64,000 nucleotides of DNA from Catenibacillus scindens (GCF_014202115.1 NZ_JACHFW010000001.1:434001-498000); one strand, 5' to 3'; shown: positions 1 through 10,216, counted from the first letter of the stretch. Notes: a model not told the origin generated them from the sequence alone. Program-made: numbers and translations.

Positions 1-999
1 ATTCTGCGCATCCGTTTCTTCCGTCAGCTCCAGGAAAATATCTTCCAAAGACACATATTTTGCCGAAGCCATCATCGGGCATTCCGCATGGGCAAGGGCA
101 TAAAATATCTCTTCCCTGTAATCCCGGCGAGTCGTTTTTACAGATTCTTCATCCGCAGACACATCCCGGCCGTCATGTGCGGGCTCCACACTGCACTCCA
201 CAGTAACATCCACAATATTTTCTTCCCGGTACGGGTTTATGTCGATCTTCTCAATGCCGCCAATCTGCTCCAGAGCCTGCCGCACCTGATCTTTTTCGCC
301 TTTTACAAGGAAATTGTAAATATTTTGTCCCTGCATCATTTTTGTAAGATTTTGGGTCGTATCACTGGCAATAAGTTTCCCATGGGCAATGATCATGACA
401 TAATCACAAATCTCGCTGATCTCTGAAAGAATATGAGAGCTTAATATAATCGTATGCTCCTTGCTCAGTTCCCGGATCAACTGGCGTATCTCGATGATCT
501 GTTTCGGGTCAAGTCCTACTGTGGGCTCATCCAGGATAATAATCGGCGGAAACCCCATAATGGCGTGGGCAAGGCCAACTCTCTGACGATAACCTTTAGA
601 TAGATTTTTGATCAGGCGCCCTGCCACATCTTCCACCTCAGTCATCTTCATTACCCTTTCAATCTGGGCCTCCTGCTCGGATTTCTTCACACCCTTGAGC
701 TGAGCAGAAAAATGAAGATATTCTTCCACTGTCATATCCGGGTAAACCGGCGGAATTTCCGGAAGATATCCGATACACTTTTTTGCCTCTTGGGCGTCCT
801 TTAAAATATCATGGCCGTCAATAAGGACTTCACCTTCCGTGGCGCCGATATATCCGGTCATAATATTCATGGTCGTGGATTTTCCCGCGCCGTTAGGCCC
901 TAAGAAACCGTAAATCTGGCCTTTTTCCACGGTAAAGGTCAAATGATCCACAGCAACATGGTCACCATATTTTTTCACGAGATTTTTAACCTCTATCAT
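1..999 (-). CDS. ABC transporter ATP-binding protein (3' end outside window)
   Basis: ATP-hydrolysing subunit of an ABC-2 type export system, acting at the inner face of the membrane. The reading frame starts at ATG 999-997 (MIEVKNLVKKYGDHVAVDHL) behind AGGAGG. Visible motifs: Walker A GPNGAGKST, a signature read as LSKGYRQRVGLAHA, Walker B IILDEP with the following TVGLDP, and the H-loop SSHILSEI. The region after the H-loop continues as a C-terminal extension typical of GldA/YhaQ-like ATPases. The frame is open to base 1, so the carboxyl end and any permease partner lie outside the window. An ATG just upstream meets a stop at once and is not the start. Confidence 0.9.
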   Translation of the reverse strand, partial: MIEVKNLVKKYGDHVAVDHLTFTVEKGQIYGFLGPNGAGKSTTMNIMTGYIGATEGEVLIDGHDILKDAQEAKKCIGYLPEIPPVYPDMTVEEYLHFSAQLKGVKKSEQEAQIERVMKMTEVEDVAGRLIKNLSKGYRQRVGLAHAIMGFPPIIILDEPTVGLDPKQIIEIRQLIRELSKEHTIILSSHILSEISEICDYVMIIAHGKLIASDTTQNLTKMMQGQNIYNFLVKGEKDQVRQALEQIGGIEKIDINPYREENIVDVTVECSVEPAHDGRDVSADEESVKTTRRDYREEIFYALAHAECPMMASAKYVSLEDIFLELTEETDAQN

Positions 1000-1134
1000 G
1001 CCATATGCTCCTCCTTCATTTTATCAATCGTTTTTATTGTAAGGGCCGACTGTGTATAATCCTTGGAAAGATTGTGAACTTTTTTTGATAAATCTGTGAA
1101 AAAAGTGTGGGGAACTGTTACTGCCACATACCGG

Positions 1135-1163
1135 TAGACATTGGAAAAAAATTTCTTTATAAT
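1135..1163 (+). promoter_or_regulatory. Sigma-A promoter of the LacI-type gene
   Basis: A -35 box TAGACA at 1135-1140 and a perfect -10 box TATAAT at 1158-1163 are separated by 17 bases. The start codon follows 74 bases downstream of the -10. Confidence 0.75.
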
Positions 1164-1173
1164 CAAAGAAAGG

Positions 1174-1204
1174 TTGTAACTATGAAGGTACTAAACAGTT
1201 ACAA
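1174..1204. promoter_or_regulatory. Inverted repeat downstream of the promoter, possible operator
   Basis: TTGTAACT at 1174-1181 and AGTTACAA at 1197-1204 form perfect 8-base arms around a 15-base centre, just after the predicted transcription start. The position suits autorepression by the LacI-type product. The spacing is wider than a classical LacI operator, so this is inference. Confidence 0.4.
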
Positions 1205-1236
1205 AAGGTTTTATGATATGAAAGGAACATTTTTAT

Positions 1237-2244
1237 ATGGTTACAGTTAAAGACATCGCCAAAGCCTCCGGTGTCTCTCCCAGCACCGTATCAATTATTC
1301 TCAACGGACAAAGCCGGGAACGGAAAATCTCAGAGAAAACATGTAAAAAGGTGTGGGACGCTGTCAGCGCCCTGGGATACAAGCCAAACATTGCGGCCCG
1401 CACACTGAGGGAGGGCGCGGCTTCAAGTTCTTACACCATTGCCCTTTACTGGGCCAACGATTTTCGTACCACCATGCTGTCCCGTTTTTTAAAAGGGCTT
1501 TCCATGGCCGCCGCCGATGCCGCCGTTCCCTATGAGATCATCATCTACCCCTATGACAACGACACATTAAAAGATCAGACTGCCCTTCTCACAGGCCGGC
1601 GTTTTCACGGCGCGATCATTGCTAATGCCTCCCAAAAAGATATGGAATTTGTCAGGGACAGTTATTTTCCTGTGCCTGTTGTCCTCTATAACCGCTCCCT
1701 GCCCGGCTACTGCAGCGTAACTGTAGATAACTACCGCATGGGTGTCCTGGCGGCCCAGGCACTCCTTGACCGGAAAAAAAGGTTTCCCTGGATTCTCAGT
1801 TCCCAGGAAACCTTCCCCGGCATGGAACAACGCCTTGAGGGCTTCAAAGATTCCTTTGCCTCGGTGCTAAGCCCAATTTCCCCCGAAAACTACCTGGAGG
1901 GGGAGAACACTCCCCAGGACGGCGCCCGAATGGCGAACCAGGTTCTTACCTCCGGACATCCCTGCGACAGCATTTACTGTCTTTCTGACGCCATCGCCAT
2001 GGGGTGCCTGTACACATTGAACCGGGAGGGCATAAAAATTCCTGAAGACATATCCGTCATCAGCATCGGAAATGGAGAGAAAGAAAACGCCATGTACACA
2101 ACCCCTTCTTTAAGCACTGTTTATCTGCCCATGGAGGATATGGCCTGCCAGTGTCTTAAATTTTTGCTGGCTCATCTGACGGGCCAGCCCATCCCGGAAA
2201 AAAACTTAACACTGGACACGCCTCTGACCCAAAGAGAGACTTAA
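1237..2244 (+). CDS. LacI family transcriptional regulator
   Basis: DNA-binding repressor, 335 residues, the usual size for the family. The N-terminal helix-turn-helix is clear (VTVKDIAKASGVSPSTVSII, residues 2-21), followed by the hinge and a periplasmic-binding-protein type effector domain from about residue 60 to the end. Start ATG 1237 has AAAGGA eight bases upstream. The effector is probably a sugar or related metabolite but cannot be read from the sequence. The next gene is malic enzyme on its own promoter, so the regulator's target is not certain; an inverted repeat in its own leader suggests autoregulation. Confidence 0.92.
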   Translation: MVTVKDIAKASGVSPSTVSIILNGQSRERKISEKTCKKVWDAVSALGYKPNIAARTLREGAASSSYTIALYWANDFRTTMLSRFLKGLSMAAADAAVPYEIIIYPYDNDTLKDQTALLTGRRFHGAIIANASQKDMEFVRDSYFPVPVVLYNRSLPGYCSVTVDNYRMGVLAAQALLDRKKRFPWILSSQETFPGMEQRLEGFKDSFASVLSPISPENYLEGENTPQDGARMANQVLTSGHPCDSIYCLSDAIAMGCLYTLNREGIKIPEDISVISIGNGEKENAMYTTPSLSTVYLPMEDMACQCLKFLLAHLTGQPIPEKNLTLDTPLTQRET

Positions 2245-2261
2245 ACCTCGAAGGCTTGCTG

Positions 2262-2290
2262 TTGCCCCCTTTTTTATTGTGTGTTAAAAT
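2262..2290 (+). promoter_or_regulatory. Promoter of the malic enzyme gene
   Basis: TTGCCC at 2262-2267 and TAAAAT at 2285-2290 with a 17-base spacer, 79 bases before the start codon. The boxes are moderate matches. Confidence 0.5.
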
Positions 2291-2369
2291 GAAAGCAGCC
2301 TGTGACCTGAAAAGATCACTATGACGCCAGGAAAGACCGGCAAAAGATTAACAGAAAGAGGATGAAACT

Positions 2370-3542
2370 ATGACGAACAACGAAAAAGCACTCCAGCTCC
2401 ACCAGCAATGGCACGGTAAAATTGACACAATTCCCAAATGCCCGGTAAAAAGCAGGGATGATCTTGCCATCGCCTATACTCCCGGTGTGGCAGAACCGTG
2501 TAAAGTCATTGCCAAAGACCCAGAGGCAGCCTACACCTACACCATCAAATCTAACACTGTAGCTGTTGTCTCCGACGGCAGCGCTGTCCTTGGCCTTGGC
2601 AACATCGGGGCTCTGGCCGCTATGCCGGTCATGGAAGGCAAGGCGGCTTTATTTAAAGAGTTCGGCGGTGTCAACGCTTTCCCTATCTGCCTGGACACCC
2701 AGGATACTGAGGAGATCATTAAAACCGTGGTAAATATTGCCCCTGCTTTCGGCGGCATCAACCTGGAAGACATCTCTGCCCCCCGCTGTTTTGAGATCGA
2801 AAGACGCTTAAAAGAGCTTCTGGACATTCCCGTATTTCACGATGACCAACACGGCACAGCTATTGTTGTTCTTGCGGGCGTCATTAACGCTCTGAGAGTT
2901 ACGGGAAAGAAAAAGGAGGACTGCCAGGTTGTTGTAAATGGCGCCGGCTCCGCAGGCATCGCCATCACCCGCCTTCTCCTCACCTACGGATTTAAACATG
3001 TGATGATGTGCGACCGTTTCGGCATTATCTCCGAATCCTATGAAAATTTAAACTGGATGCAGAAGGAAATGTGCGCAGTCACTAACCTTGAAAAACGGAC
3101 AGGCAACTTAGCTGACGCCCTTAAAGGCGCTGACATTTTTATCGGTGTTTCCGCCCCCAACATGGTGACGCCGGAAATGGTACAGTCCATGAATAAAGAC
3201 GCCATTATCTTTGCCATGGCAAATCCTGTGCCTGAAATTATGCCTGACGCCGCAAAAGCTGCCGGCGCCCGTGTTGTTGGTACCGGACGGTCAGATTTTC
3301 CAAATCAGATCAACAATGTGGTGGCGTTCCCCGGCATTTTCAAAGGCGCCCTTGAAGGCCGTGCCAGACAGATCACTGAGGAGATGAAACTGGCCGCAGC
3401 CAACGCTCTTGCCGGACTGATCTCTGACGAAGAACTTTCAGAGGACAATATTATGCCCTACGCCTTCGACCCCAGGGTTGCCCAGGCGGTCAGCCAGGCC
3501 GTCAAAGACCACATCCGGGAAACGAATATCCGCCATGACTGA
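2370..3542 (+). CDS. NAD(P)-dependent malic enzyme (oxaloacetate-decarboxylating)
   Basis: Converts malate to pyruvate and CO2 with reduction of NAD(P), a cytosolic step linking C4 acids to pyruvate. The protein is 390 residues, the short bacterial form without the phosphotransacetylase-like tail of E. coli MaeB. Seen: the N-terminal malic domain with AYTPGVAEP and the metal/substrate stretch FHDDQHGTAIV, then the nucleotide-binding loop GAGSAGIA near residue 195. The ribosome site GAGGATG lies shortly before ATG 2370. The radical SAM gene overlaps its stop by eight bases, so the two are probably co-transcribed. Cofactor preference cannot be decided from sequence alone. Confidence 0.93.
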   Translation: MTNNEKALQLHQQWHGKIDTIPKCPVKSRDDLAIAYTPGVAEPCKVIAKDPEAAYTYTIKSNTVAVVSDGSAVLGLGNIGALAAMPVMEGKAALFKEFGGVNAFPICLDTQDTEEIIKTVVNIAPAFGGINLEDISAPRCFEIERRLKELLDIPVFHDDQHGTAIVVLAGVINALRVTGKKKEDCQVVVNGAGSAGIAITRLLLTYGFKHVMMCDRFGIISESYENLNWMQKEMCAVTNLEKRTGNLADALKGADIFIGVSAPNMVTPEMVQSMNKDAIIFAMANPVPEIMPDAAKAAGARVVGTGRSDFPNQINNVVAFPGIFKGALEGRARQITEEMKLAAANALAGLISDEELSEDNIMPYAFDPRVAQAVSQAVKDHIRETNIRHD

Positions 3543-4545
3543 TAAGCTTGAAAATACTTCTGCGAATAATAAAAGAGAGAATCCCCGGTCGCCGGTCCCC
3601 CACAGCTACAGCAAAGCTCTGAGTTTGTGGGGCGGCCGCCCTTACTATGGATTTAACGCCTTTGTCCAGAACACTTTCCATGAAAAGGTTTATAAAATCG
3701 CTGTGGACGGAGGATTTACCTGTCCAAACCGGGATGGGACTCTGGGATATCGGGGCTGTATTTTCTGCAGCCAGGGCGGCTCCGGCGATTTTGCTGCCAG
3801 GCGGGGACAGGATTTTAACGCACAATTGGAGGAGGGCCGGCATCTTTTGAAAAACAAGCACACCGGCAGCCGTTATATTGCCTATTTTCAAGCATACACT
3901 AACACTTACGCCCCTGTCCCTGTTCTGGAGAAGATTTTTTCCCCGGCCCTGGCTCATCCCCAGGTGGCAGCCATCTCCATCGCCACCCGACCTGACTGCC
4001 TGGATGAAGAAAAAGTCCGTCTCTTATCCCGTCTTTCCGGGATAAAACCGGTATGGGTGGAGCTTGGCCTTCAGACGATCCATGAGGATACTGCCGCATA
4101 CATCCGCCGGGGCTATGATCTTTCCTGTTTTCACAAAGCTTTGGCACTGCTTCAAAAGTACGGGCTGGATGTGGTTGTCCACACCATTCTCGGCCTTCCC
4201 GGAGAAACTTTTGATCAAATGGAGGAGACGGCCCGGTATTTATCCGCTCTGAATATTCAGGGAATCAAACCCCAGCTTCTACACGTTCTAAAAGGTACGG
4301 ATCTGGCTGCGGACTATAGCCGCAGGCCATTTCACATTCTGACACTGGAAGAATATACCCATATCCTCATCCGGTGCCTGGAAGTTCTGCCACCGGACAT
4401 GGTTATCCACCGTATCACCGGAGACGGGCCTAAAAGCCTGCTGATCCAGCCTTTGTGGAGCGGCCACAAAAAATATGTTATGAATTATATCCACAAAGCA
4501 CTGAAAGACCGCCAGACATGGCAGGGAAGACGTTTTGAGGGTTAA
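3535..4545 (+). CDS. TIGR01212/YtqA family radical SAM protein
   Basis: Radical SAM enzyme of about 336 residues. The cluster motif is the family's own spacing, CPNRDGTLGYRGCIFC, in which three cysteines would hold the 4Fe-4S cluster. A downstream GLPGE stretch is typical of the SAM-binding barrel. B. subtilis YtqA belongs to this family and has been connected with wobble-uridine tRNA modification; applying that role here is inference. I chose ATG 3535, overlapping the malic enzyme stop, rather than a TTG at 3478 deep inside that gene. No strong ribosome site precedes it, which suits translational coupling. Confidence 0.85.
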   Translation: MTDKLENTSANNKRENPRSPVPHSYSKALSLWGGRPYYGFNAFVQNTFHEKVYKIAVDGGFTCPNRDGTLGYRGCIFCSQGGSGDFAARRGQDFNAQLEEGRHLLKNKHTGSRYIAYFQAYTNTYAPVPVLEKIFSPALAHPQVAAISIATRPDCLDEEKVRLLSRLSGIKPVWVELGLQTIHEDTAAYIRRGYDLSCFHKALALLQKYGLDVVVHTILGLPGETFDQMEETARYLSALNIQGIKPQLLHVLKGTDLAADYSRRPFHILTLEEYTHILIRCLEVLPPDMVIHRITGDGPKSLLIQPLWSGHKKYVMNYIHKALKDRQTWQGRRFEG

Positions 4546-4574
4546 ATCCCTTTTATGAAAGGAGGGCGTATCCC

Positions 4575-5099
4575 ATGACCGATTCGCTGACAACTTATAA
4601 ACTGATTCTTTTATATATGCTGGATAAAGTGGATTTTCCCCTGACCAATTCACAGTTATCTGAGTTTATCCTTGACCGGGGATATACCTCTTACTTCACA
4701 CTACAGCAGGCGATCAACGAACTGTTAGACGCTGAGCTAATCCATTCCCGGCAGGTCCGCAACAGTTCTTTCTATTCTCTCACAGAATCCGGAAAGGAAA
4801 CGCTGGAATTTTTCGGAAAAAATATTCCAAAGGCCATGCGCAATGACGCGGACAATTTTCTCAATGAGCATCATTATCAGCTAAAAAACGAAAATACGAC
4901 CCTGGCGGACTATTATCAGGAGAAACCCAACCTGTTTATTGTCAACTGCGAGATCCGTGAGGAAAATCATAAGCTCATCGCCCTGTCTTTAAGCGTCACT
5001 ACGAAAGAGCAGGCCATCGCCATTTGTGACAACTGGAAAAAACACAATGCGGATATTTACACCTATCTCATCCAGACTCTGTTAATGGGCAAAAAATGA
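4575..5099 (+). CDS. DUF4364 family protein
   Basis: A 174-residue protein of a family common in Clostridia and of unknown molecular role. The N-terminal half (YKLILLYMLDKVDFPLTNSQ, then a helix-rich stretch ending in SFYSLTESGKETL) resembles a PadR/winged-helix fold, so a DNA-binding function is plausible. AGGAGG lies nine bases before ATG 4575. It follows the radical SAM gene by 29 bases, and the unit ends in a strong terminator. Confidence 0.85.
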   Translation: MTDSLTTYKLILLYMLDKVDFPLTNSQLSEFILDRGYTSYFTLQQAINELLDAELIHSRQVRNSSFYSLTESGKETLEFFGKNIPKAMRNDADNFLNEHHYQLKNENTTLADYYQEKPNLFIVNCEIREENHKLIALSLSVTTKEQAIAICDNWKKHNADIYTYLIQTLLMGKK

Positions 5100-5136
5100 A
5101 GACCGCGGCGCTATTTCATTTCCGCGCCGCGGTCTT
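5099..5136. terminator. Bidirectional intrinsic terminator
   Basis: Perfect 13-base arms (5099-5111 and 5124-5136) around a 12-base loop, between the convergent DUF4364 gene and engB. The arms end in AA/TT with short T stretches on both strands. Confidence 0.85.
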
Positions 5137-5164
5137 TGTCACTTCTATTCATGTAGAAAAGAGA

Positions 5165-5806
5165 TTACACTTCTTCCCCGTCAGTTAAGCCGTTTTCATC
5201 CGCCTCATCGTAATCCATATTTAAAGCGTAGGTTTCGATGAGATCCCATATTTCATCCCGCCCCTGTTTAGACAAGGCTGAAAACGCCACCACAGGCGTT
5301 CCCTCAGCCACATCCAGGGTGTTTTTGATCAATTTGAGCTGCTTTGAAAGCTGACTGCGCTTGATCTTATCCGCCTTTGTGGCAATAATCACAGGATAAA
5401 ATCCGTTCTCCACGATCCACCTATACATATGCCGGTCATTCTGGGAAGGTTCATGGCGGATATCAATGAGCAGAAAGACAAGGCGCAGTTGTTTTGATCT
5501 CTGAAGGTAATTCTCGATCATACGCCCCCATTTGGCTTTAATCTCATTGGAAACTTTGGCGTAGCCGTATCCGGGGAGATCCACAAAATAAATCTCATCG
5601 TTAATATTATAAAAGTTAATGGTCTGCGTCTTTCCCGGCTGCTGTGACGTGCGGGCGTAAGACTTCCGGTTCATCAGGGCGTTGATGAGGGATGATTTTC
5701 CCACATTTGATTTTCCGGCAAAGGCTACCTCCGGATGGATATTCTCCGGGAGGGCGCTGGTAATCCCGCACACGGTTTCCAGGTTTACGTTTTTGATCAC
5801 ATGCAT
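5165..5806 (-). CDS. engB: Ribosome biogenesis GTP-binding protein EngB (YsxC/YihA)
   Basis: GTPase needed for assembly of the large ribosomal subunit, 213 residues. G1 loop GKSNVGKSS is at residues 31-39, G3 is DLPGYGYAK and G4 is TKADK. The carboxyl end carries an acidic tail (DYDEADENGLTDGEEV) beyond the usual core. It follows lon by 29 bases in the order known from B. subtilis (tig, clpX, lon, ysxC). AAAGGAGGACG precedes ATG 5806. Confidence 0.96.
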   Translation of the reverse strand: MHVIKNVNLETVCGITSALPENIHPEVAFAGKSNVGKSSLINALMNRKSYARTSQQPGKTQTINFYNINDEIYFVDLPGYGYAKVSNEIKAKWGRMIENYLQRSKQLRLVFLLIDIRHEPSQNDRHMYRWIVENGFYPVIIATKADKIKRSQLSKQLKLIKNTLDVAEGTPVVAFSALSKQGRDEIWDLIETYALNMDYDEADENGLTDGEEV

Positions 5807-5835
5807 CTTATCGTCCTCCTTTCACTGGACAGGAA

Positions 5836-8151
5836 TCATTCCGGACAAAGAGCGACCTCAAGCACCTGATCCATATCAGAGACAAAAACAATTTCCAGTC
5901 CGTCGGTAATCTCTTTTTCCAGCTCCTCAATATCCTGGCGGTTTGTCTCAGGAACAATCACTGTTTTTATTTTCGCGATCTTTGCCGCTAAAACTTTTTC
6001 TTTCAGGCCGCCGATGGGAAGTACCCGGCCTCTTAAAGTGATCTCGCCCGTCATAGCCACGTCCGCCCTCACTTTACGCCGGGTAATGGCGGATATCATC
6101 GCCGTAGCCATAGTAATACCGGCAGACGGACCATCCTTCGGCACAGCGCCCTCTGGAATATGGATATGGATATCATTATTTTCAAAAAATTCTTTGTCGA
6201 TGCCGTATTTGGACACCATGGAGCGGATGTAGCTGATACCGGCTCTTGCCGACTCTTTCATAACATCCCCCAACTGTCCTGTCAGTTCAAACTTTCCGGT
6301 ACCGGGAAGTACATTGACTTCCACCGATAAGGTATCTCCGCCCACGCTGGTCCACGCCAGTCCGCGTACAACACCGATCTCATCTTTTGTGTTGGCCAGA
6401 TCAAAAGTATACCGTGGCTTTCCAAGATATTTTTCCAAATTCTTCTCAGTAATCTTTATGTTTTTCACATTGGAGGCGATCACTTTTTTGGCACACTTGC
6501 GGCAGATATCCCCAATACGGCGCTCCAGATTTCGCACGCCGGCTTCCCTGGTGTAGTTCATAATCATCTTTTCAAGAGCCCGGTCACTGATGGAAATCTG
6601 TTTTTTGCCAAAACCGTGACGTTCAAGCTGCTTGGGGATCAGATGTTCCCGGGCAATATGTACTTTTTCGTTTTCCGTGTAACTGCTGATCTCAATGACT
6701 TCCATACGGTCCAGAAGGGGCCTTGGAATAGTGGATGTGGTGTTGGCAGTGGCAATAAAAAGCACATTGGAAAGATCAATGGGGATCTCAATATAGTTGT
6801 CTCTGAATTTATTATTTTGCTCACTGTCAAGAACTTCCAGAAGAGCCGCAAAGGGGTCCCCCTTATAATCGTTGCCCACTTTGTCCACCTCATCTAAAAG
6901 CATGACCGGATTATTGACTCCGGAAGACTTTAAGGCAGTGGCAATACGGCCGGGCATGGCTCCCACATAGGTTTTTCTGTGTCCCCGGATTTCCGCTTCA
7001 TCATGGACTCCGCCAAGACTGATGCGCACATAGGCTTTGTTGAGGGCCCGCGCCACAGACCGTCCGATGGACGTCTTTCCAGTACCCGGCGGTCCTACAA
7101 GACATAAAATCGGGGTATCTCCCTTTTTGGCCAGAGATCTCACAGCCAGATATTCAAGAATACGCTCTTTCACTTTTTCCAGACCATAATGGTCAGCCCG
7201 CAAAATCCGCTCCGCCTTTTTTGTATCCGGATTATCTTTTCCCTCTTTATTCCAGGGCATTTCCAGCAAAGTCTCAATATAACCGCGAAGGACGCCGTTC
7301 TCCGAAGGATTGTTCCCGGTAGCTTTAAACCGTTCGATTTCTTTGGCGATTTTTTCCTTTACGCTCTTGTCCGCTTTCAGCTTTTTAAGAGCCTGCTCAA
7401 ATTCTTCCGCCTCGGACATCAGATTGTTCTCCCCAAGCTCCTCGCGGATTACCCGAAGCTGCTCCCTAAGAACGTACTCCCGCTGGCTTTTATCCACCCG
7501 CTCTTTTACTTTTGCCTGGATTTCTTTATTGATCTGGATAATATCCACCTCTCTGGATATAAGGCCGACTAAAGTCTCAAAACGGCTCTGTATATCCACC
7601 GCCTCCAGCAGTTTTTGTCTTGAACGGAAATCCATAGGAATATTAATGGCCATCTGATCCATTAATTTTACCGGATTTTCTTCATTTTCCAGTTTATGTA
7701 CCAGCTCCGTGCCAAACTGAGTATTGACCGAGGAATAAACCTCAAGCTGATTTTTCAAATAACGCAGCATAGCCTCCCCCTGAACTTCTTCCAGGTGGCC
7801 GCCGGTTTCAAAAATAGATACGTCTGCCATCAGATAAGGCTCGCTCTGAATCAGATCGTCCATTCTCCCACGGAATTTTCCTTCCACAAGGACTCTGACC
7901 GTATCCTGGGGCATCTTGACCAATTGTTTGATCTTTGCCACCGTACCCACGGTATACAAATCTTTTGCCTCAGGATTATCTACATCCGGGTCAAGCTGTG
8001 CCGTTAAAAATACATTCTGTTCTTCCACCATGGCCGCTTCAAGAGCCTGGACCGATTTTTTCCGGATCACATCAAAGTGAATGATCATATCCGGAAGGAC
8101 GGCCAGGCCCCTAAGAGGGATCACTGGAAGTGTTATGTTAATCTCGCTCAT
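5836..8151 (-). CDS. lon: ATP-dependent protease Lon
   Basis: Cytosolic AAA+ serine protease that degrades damaged and regulatory proteins. About 771 residues from ATG 8151, which has AGGAG six bases upstream; an upstream in-frame start at 8208 lacks a ribosome site. Domains: N-terminal LON substrate domain (1-200), AAA+ with Walker A GPPGTGKT near residue 352 and Walker B MLLDEVDK, and a C-terminal protease domain with catalytic Ser in DGPSAG near residue 675 and the Lys in GGLKEKVLAAK. Full length and intact. Confidence 0.97.
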   Translation of the reverse strand: MSEINITLPVIPLRGLAVLPDMIIHFDVIRKKSVQALEAAMVEEQNVFLTAQLDPDVDNPEAKDLYTVGTVAKIKQLVKMPQDTVRVLVEGKFRGRMDDLIQSEPYLMADVSIFETGGHLEEVQGEAMLRYLKNQLEVYSSVNTQFGTELVHKLENEENPVKLMDQMAINIPMDFRSRQKLLEAVDIQSRFETLVGLISREVDIIQINKEIQAKVKERVDKSQREYVLREQLRVIREELGENNLMSEAEEFEQALKKLKADKSVKEKIAKEIERFKATGNNPSENGVLRGYIETLLEMPWNKEGKDNPDTKKAERILRADHYGLEKVKERILEYLAVRSLAKKGDTPILCLVGPPGTGKTSIGRSVARALNKAYVRISLGGVHDEAEIRGHRKTYVGAMPGRIATALKSSGVNNPVMLLDEVDKVGNDYKGDPFAALLEVLDSEQNNKFRDNYIEIPIDLSNVLFIATANTTSTIPRPLLDRMEVIEISSYTENEKVHIAREHLIPKQLERHGFGKKQISISDRALEKMIMNYTREAGVRNLERRIGDICRKCAKKVIASNVKNIKITEKNLEKYLGKPRYTFDLANTKDEIGVVRGLAWTSVGGDTLSVEVNVLPGTGKFELTGQLGDVMKESARAGISYIRSMVSKYGIDKEFFENNDIHIHIPEGAVPKDGPSAGITMATAMISAITRRKVRADVAMTGEITLRGRVLPIGGLKEKVLAAKIAKIKTVIVPETNRQDIEELEKEITDGLEIVFVSDMDQVLEVALCPE

Positions 8152-8255
8152 TTTTTCTCCTGTCTGAATAAGGGCTGTGTCAGATCTCATCACTGCCACA
8201 GCCCTCATTCATTTTTATCTTATGTACTATGAAAGCCCCCTCTCAAGGAGGGATT

Positions 8256-9554
8256 TCAGGCGATCTCGCCGCTGTTCTTTCTTGGCAGCTTGCGGGTCAC
8301 CGGTTTTTTTGGAATCATACGGTCCCCGTAAGTCAGCACCGGAGCCGCGCCTTTTTCCACTACGTCACGGGTGATCAGGCACCGTTCCACCTGCTCCTCT
8401 GAAGGAAGGGTAAACATCATATCCATCATAGTATCTTCCATAATGGCCCGAAGTCCGCGGGCGCCGGTTTTGCGCTCCAAAGCTTTCTTAGCAATAGCCT
8501 CAATAGCGCCCTGCTCAAAATCCAGGGTCACGCCGTCCATCTCAAAGAGCCGTTTGTACTGTTTGGTTATGGCGCTCTTAGGCTCTGTCAGTATCCGCAC
8601 AAGAGCCGGCTCATCCAGTTGATCCAAAGCCACATTGACGGGAACACGGCCAATAAATTCCGGAATCAGTCCGTATTTTACAAAGTCTTCCGGAAGGACT
8701 TTCCTCAGAAGCTCGCCGACGTTGACTTCTTCCGGAGTCATGCCGATCTGGGCGTTAAATCCAATGGACTTCTGTCCGATACGGGATTCCACGATTTTCT
8801 CCAGACCGTCAAAGGCTCCCCCACAGATAAATAAAATATTTGTCGTGTCAATCTGGATAAACTCCTGATGGGGATGTTTGCGTCCGCCCTGAGGGGGAAC
8901 GCTGGCTACTGTGCCTTCCAGAATCTTCAGCAATGCCTGCTGAACACCCTCTCCGGAAACATCTCTTGTAATGGAAACATTTTCCGATTTCCGGGTGATC
9001 TTGTCGATCTCATCAATATAAATGATACCATATTGAGCCCGCTCAATGTCGTAATCTGCCGCCTGGATCAGCTTTAAAAGAATATTTTCAACATCCTCGC
9101 CCACATAACCGGCTTCGGTCAGAGCAGTGGCATCTGCAATAGCAAATGGCACATTGAGCATCTTCGCCAAAGTCTGCGCCAGCAATGTCTTTCCTGAACC
9201 TGTAGGACCTACCATGATAATATTGCTTTTTTGAAGTTCTACATCTGGGTCCTTAACAGCCATAACTCTTTTATAATGGTTGTAAACAGCCACAGACAGT
9301 ACCTTCTTGGCGTCATCCTGACCAATCACATACTGATCCAGGAAATTTTTGATCTCCACAGGTTTTAACAGATTAATATCCCCGTACTCCTGATCTTCCT
9401 CAAATTCTTCACTAATGATTTCGGCACAGATATCCACGCACTCGTCGCAGATATAGGCGTTGGGGCCTGCAATAAGTTTGCGGACCTGATCCTGAGTCTT
9501 ATTGCAGAAAGAGCATCTGGGCTGTAACTTTTTGTCATCCATACGACCTGCCAT
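8256..9554 (-). CDS. clpX: ATP-dependent Clp protease ATP-binding subunit ClpX
   Basis: AAA+ unfoldase that feeds substrates to ClpP. It has 432 residues. The N-terminal zinc-binding domain shows CSFCNK and CDECVDIC; Walker A is GPTGSGKT (about residues 115-122), Walker [10 protein letters not shown], and the ClpP-contact loop has the IGF triplet in [10 protein letters not shown]. It lies directly downstream of clpP (15 bases), so both partners are made from one transcript. Start ATG 9554 with GAGGT upstream. Confidence 0.97.
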   Translation of the reverse strand: MAGRMDDKKLQPRCSFCNKTQDQVRKLIAGPNAYICDECVDICAEIISEEFEEDQEYGDINLLKPVEIKNFLDQYVIGQDDAKKVLSVAVYNHYKRVMAVKDPDVELQKSNIIMVGPTGSGKTLLAQTLAKMLNVPFAIADATALTEAGYVGEDVENILLKLIQAADYDIERAQYGIIYIDEIDKITRKSENVSITRDVSGEGVQQALLKILEGTVASVPPQGGRKHPHQEFIQIDTTNILFICGGAFDGLEKIVESRIGQKSIGFNAQIGMTPEEVNVGELLRKVLPEDFVKYGLIPEFIGRVPVNVALDQLDEPALVRILTEPKSAITKQYKRLFEMDGVTLDFEQGAIEAIAKKALERKTGARGLRAIMEDTMMDMMFTLPSEEQVERCLITRDVVEKGAAPVLTYGDRMIPKKPVTRKLPRKNSGEIA

Positions 9555-9569
9555 AGGTTACCTCACATT

Positions 9570-10154
9570 CTATACTCTGTTCTTGATCACATCGTCGATC
9601 AGACCATAGGCTTTGGCGTCCTCAGCGCTCATATAATTATCTCTTTCTGTGTCGATCTCAATCTGAGAAAGAGGCTTTCCTGTATTTTCAGCCAAAATCT
9701 GATTCAACTGTTTACGAGTCTCAATGATCCGGTCAGCAACGATCTTAATATCGGAAGCTTGACCCTGGGCTCCGCCGGAGGGCTGGTGGATCATAATGGT
9801 GGCGTTGGGCAGGGCAAAACGTTTTCCCTTTGTTCCGCCGGCCAGAAGGAATGCGCCCATGCTGGCAGCCATACCCATACAAATGGTGGACACATCGCAT
9901 TTAATGTAGTTCATTGTATCATAAATCGCCAGTCCCGCAGAAACAGAACCACCGGGGCTGTTAATGTAAAGGCTGATATCCTTGCCCGGATCCTCAGACT
10001 CCAAAAACAATAACTGAGATACAATAAGACTTGCTGATGCGTCTGTTACTTCTTCTCCAAGGAAAATGATACGATCTTTTAAAAGCCGGGAGAAGATATC
10101 ATAAGACCGCTCTCCTCTGCTGGTCTGCTCAATGACATAAGGTACTAAACTCAT
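9570..10154 (-). CDS. clpP: ATP-dependent Clp protease proteolytic subunit ClpP
   Basis: Serine peptidase forming the double-heptamer chamber served by ClpX. About 194 residues from ATG 10154, chosen because AGGAGG sits eight bases upstream and the protein then begins [20 protein letters not shown], the family's normal N-terminus. Catalytic Ser is in GMAASMGA (near residue 97), His in [11 protein letters not shown], and Asp is expected in the EIDTERDN region. Confidence 0.97.
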   Translation of the reverse strand: MSLVPYVIEQTSRGERSYDIFSRLLKDRIIFLGEEVTDASASLIVSQLLFLESEDPGKDISLYINSPGGSVSAGLAIYDTMNYIKCDVSTICMGMAASMGAFLLAGGTKGKRFALPNATIMIHQPSGGAQGQASDIKIVADRIIETRKQLNQILAENTGKPLSQIEIDTERDNYMSAEDAKAYGLIDDVIKNRV

Positions 10155-10216
10155 ACTTATTCCTCCTGTCTTTAAAAGCAGAGCGGCATTATTCACACCG
10201 CCCTGCCTGGTCTGTA

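Noticed and set aside
1113-1204. LytTR or GTAAC-RTTCAG family site in the LacI leader
   Set aside because: AACTGTTAC and AACAGTTAC occur, but the TTCAG part is missing, so it was treated as a local inverted repeat only.
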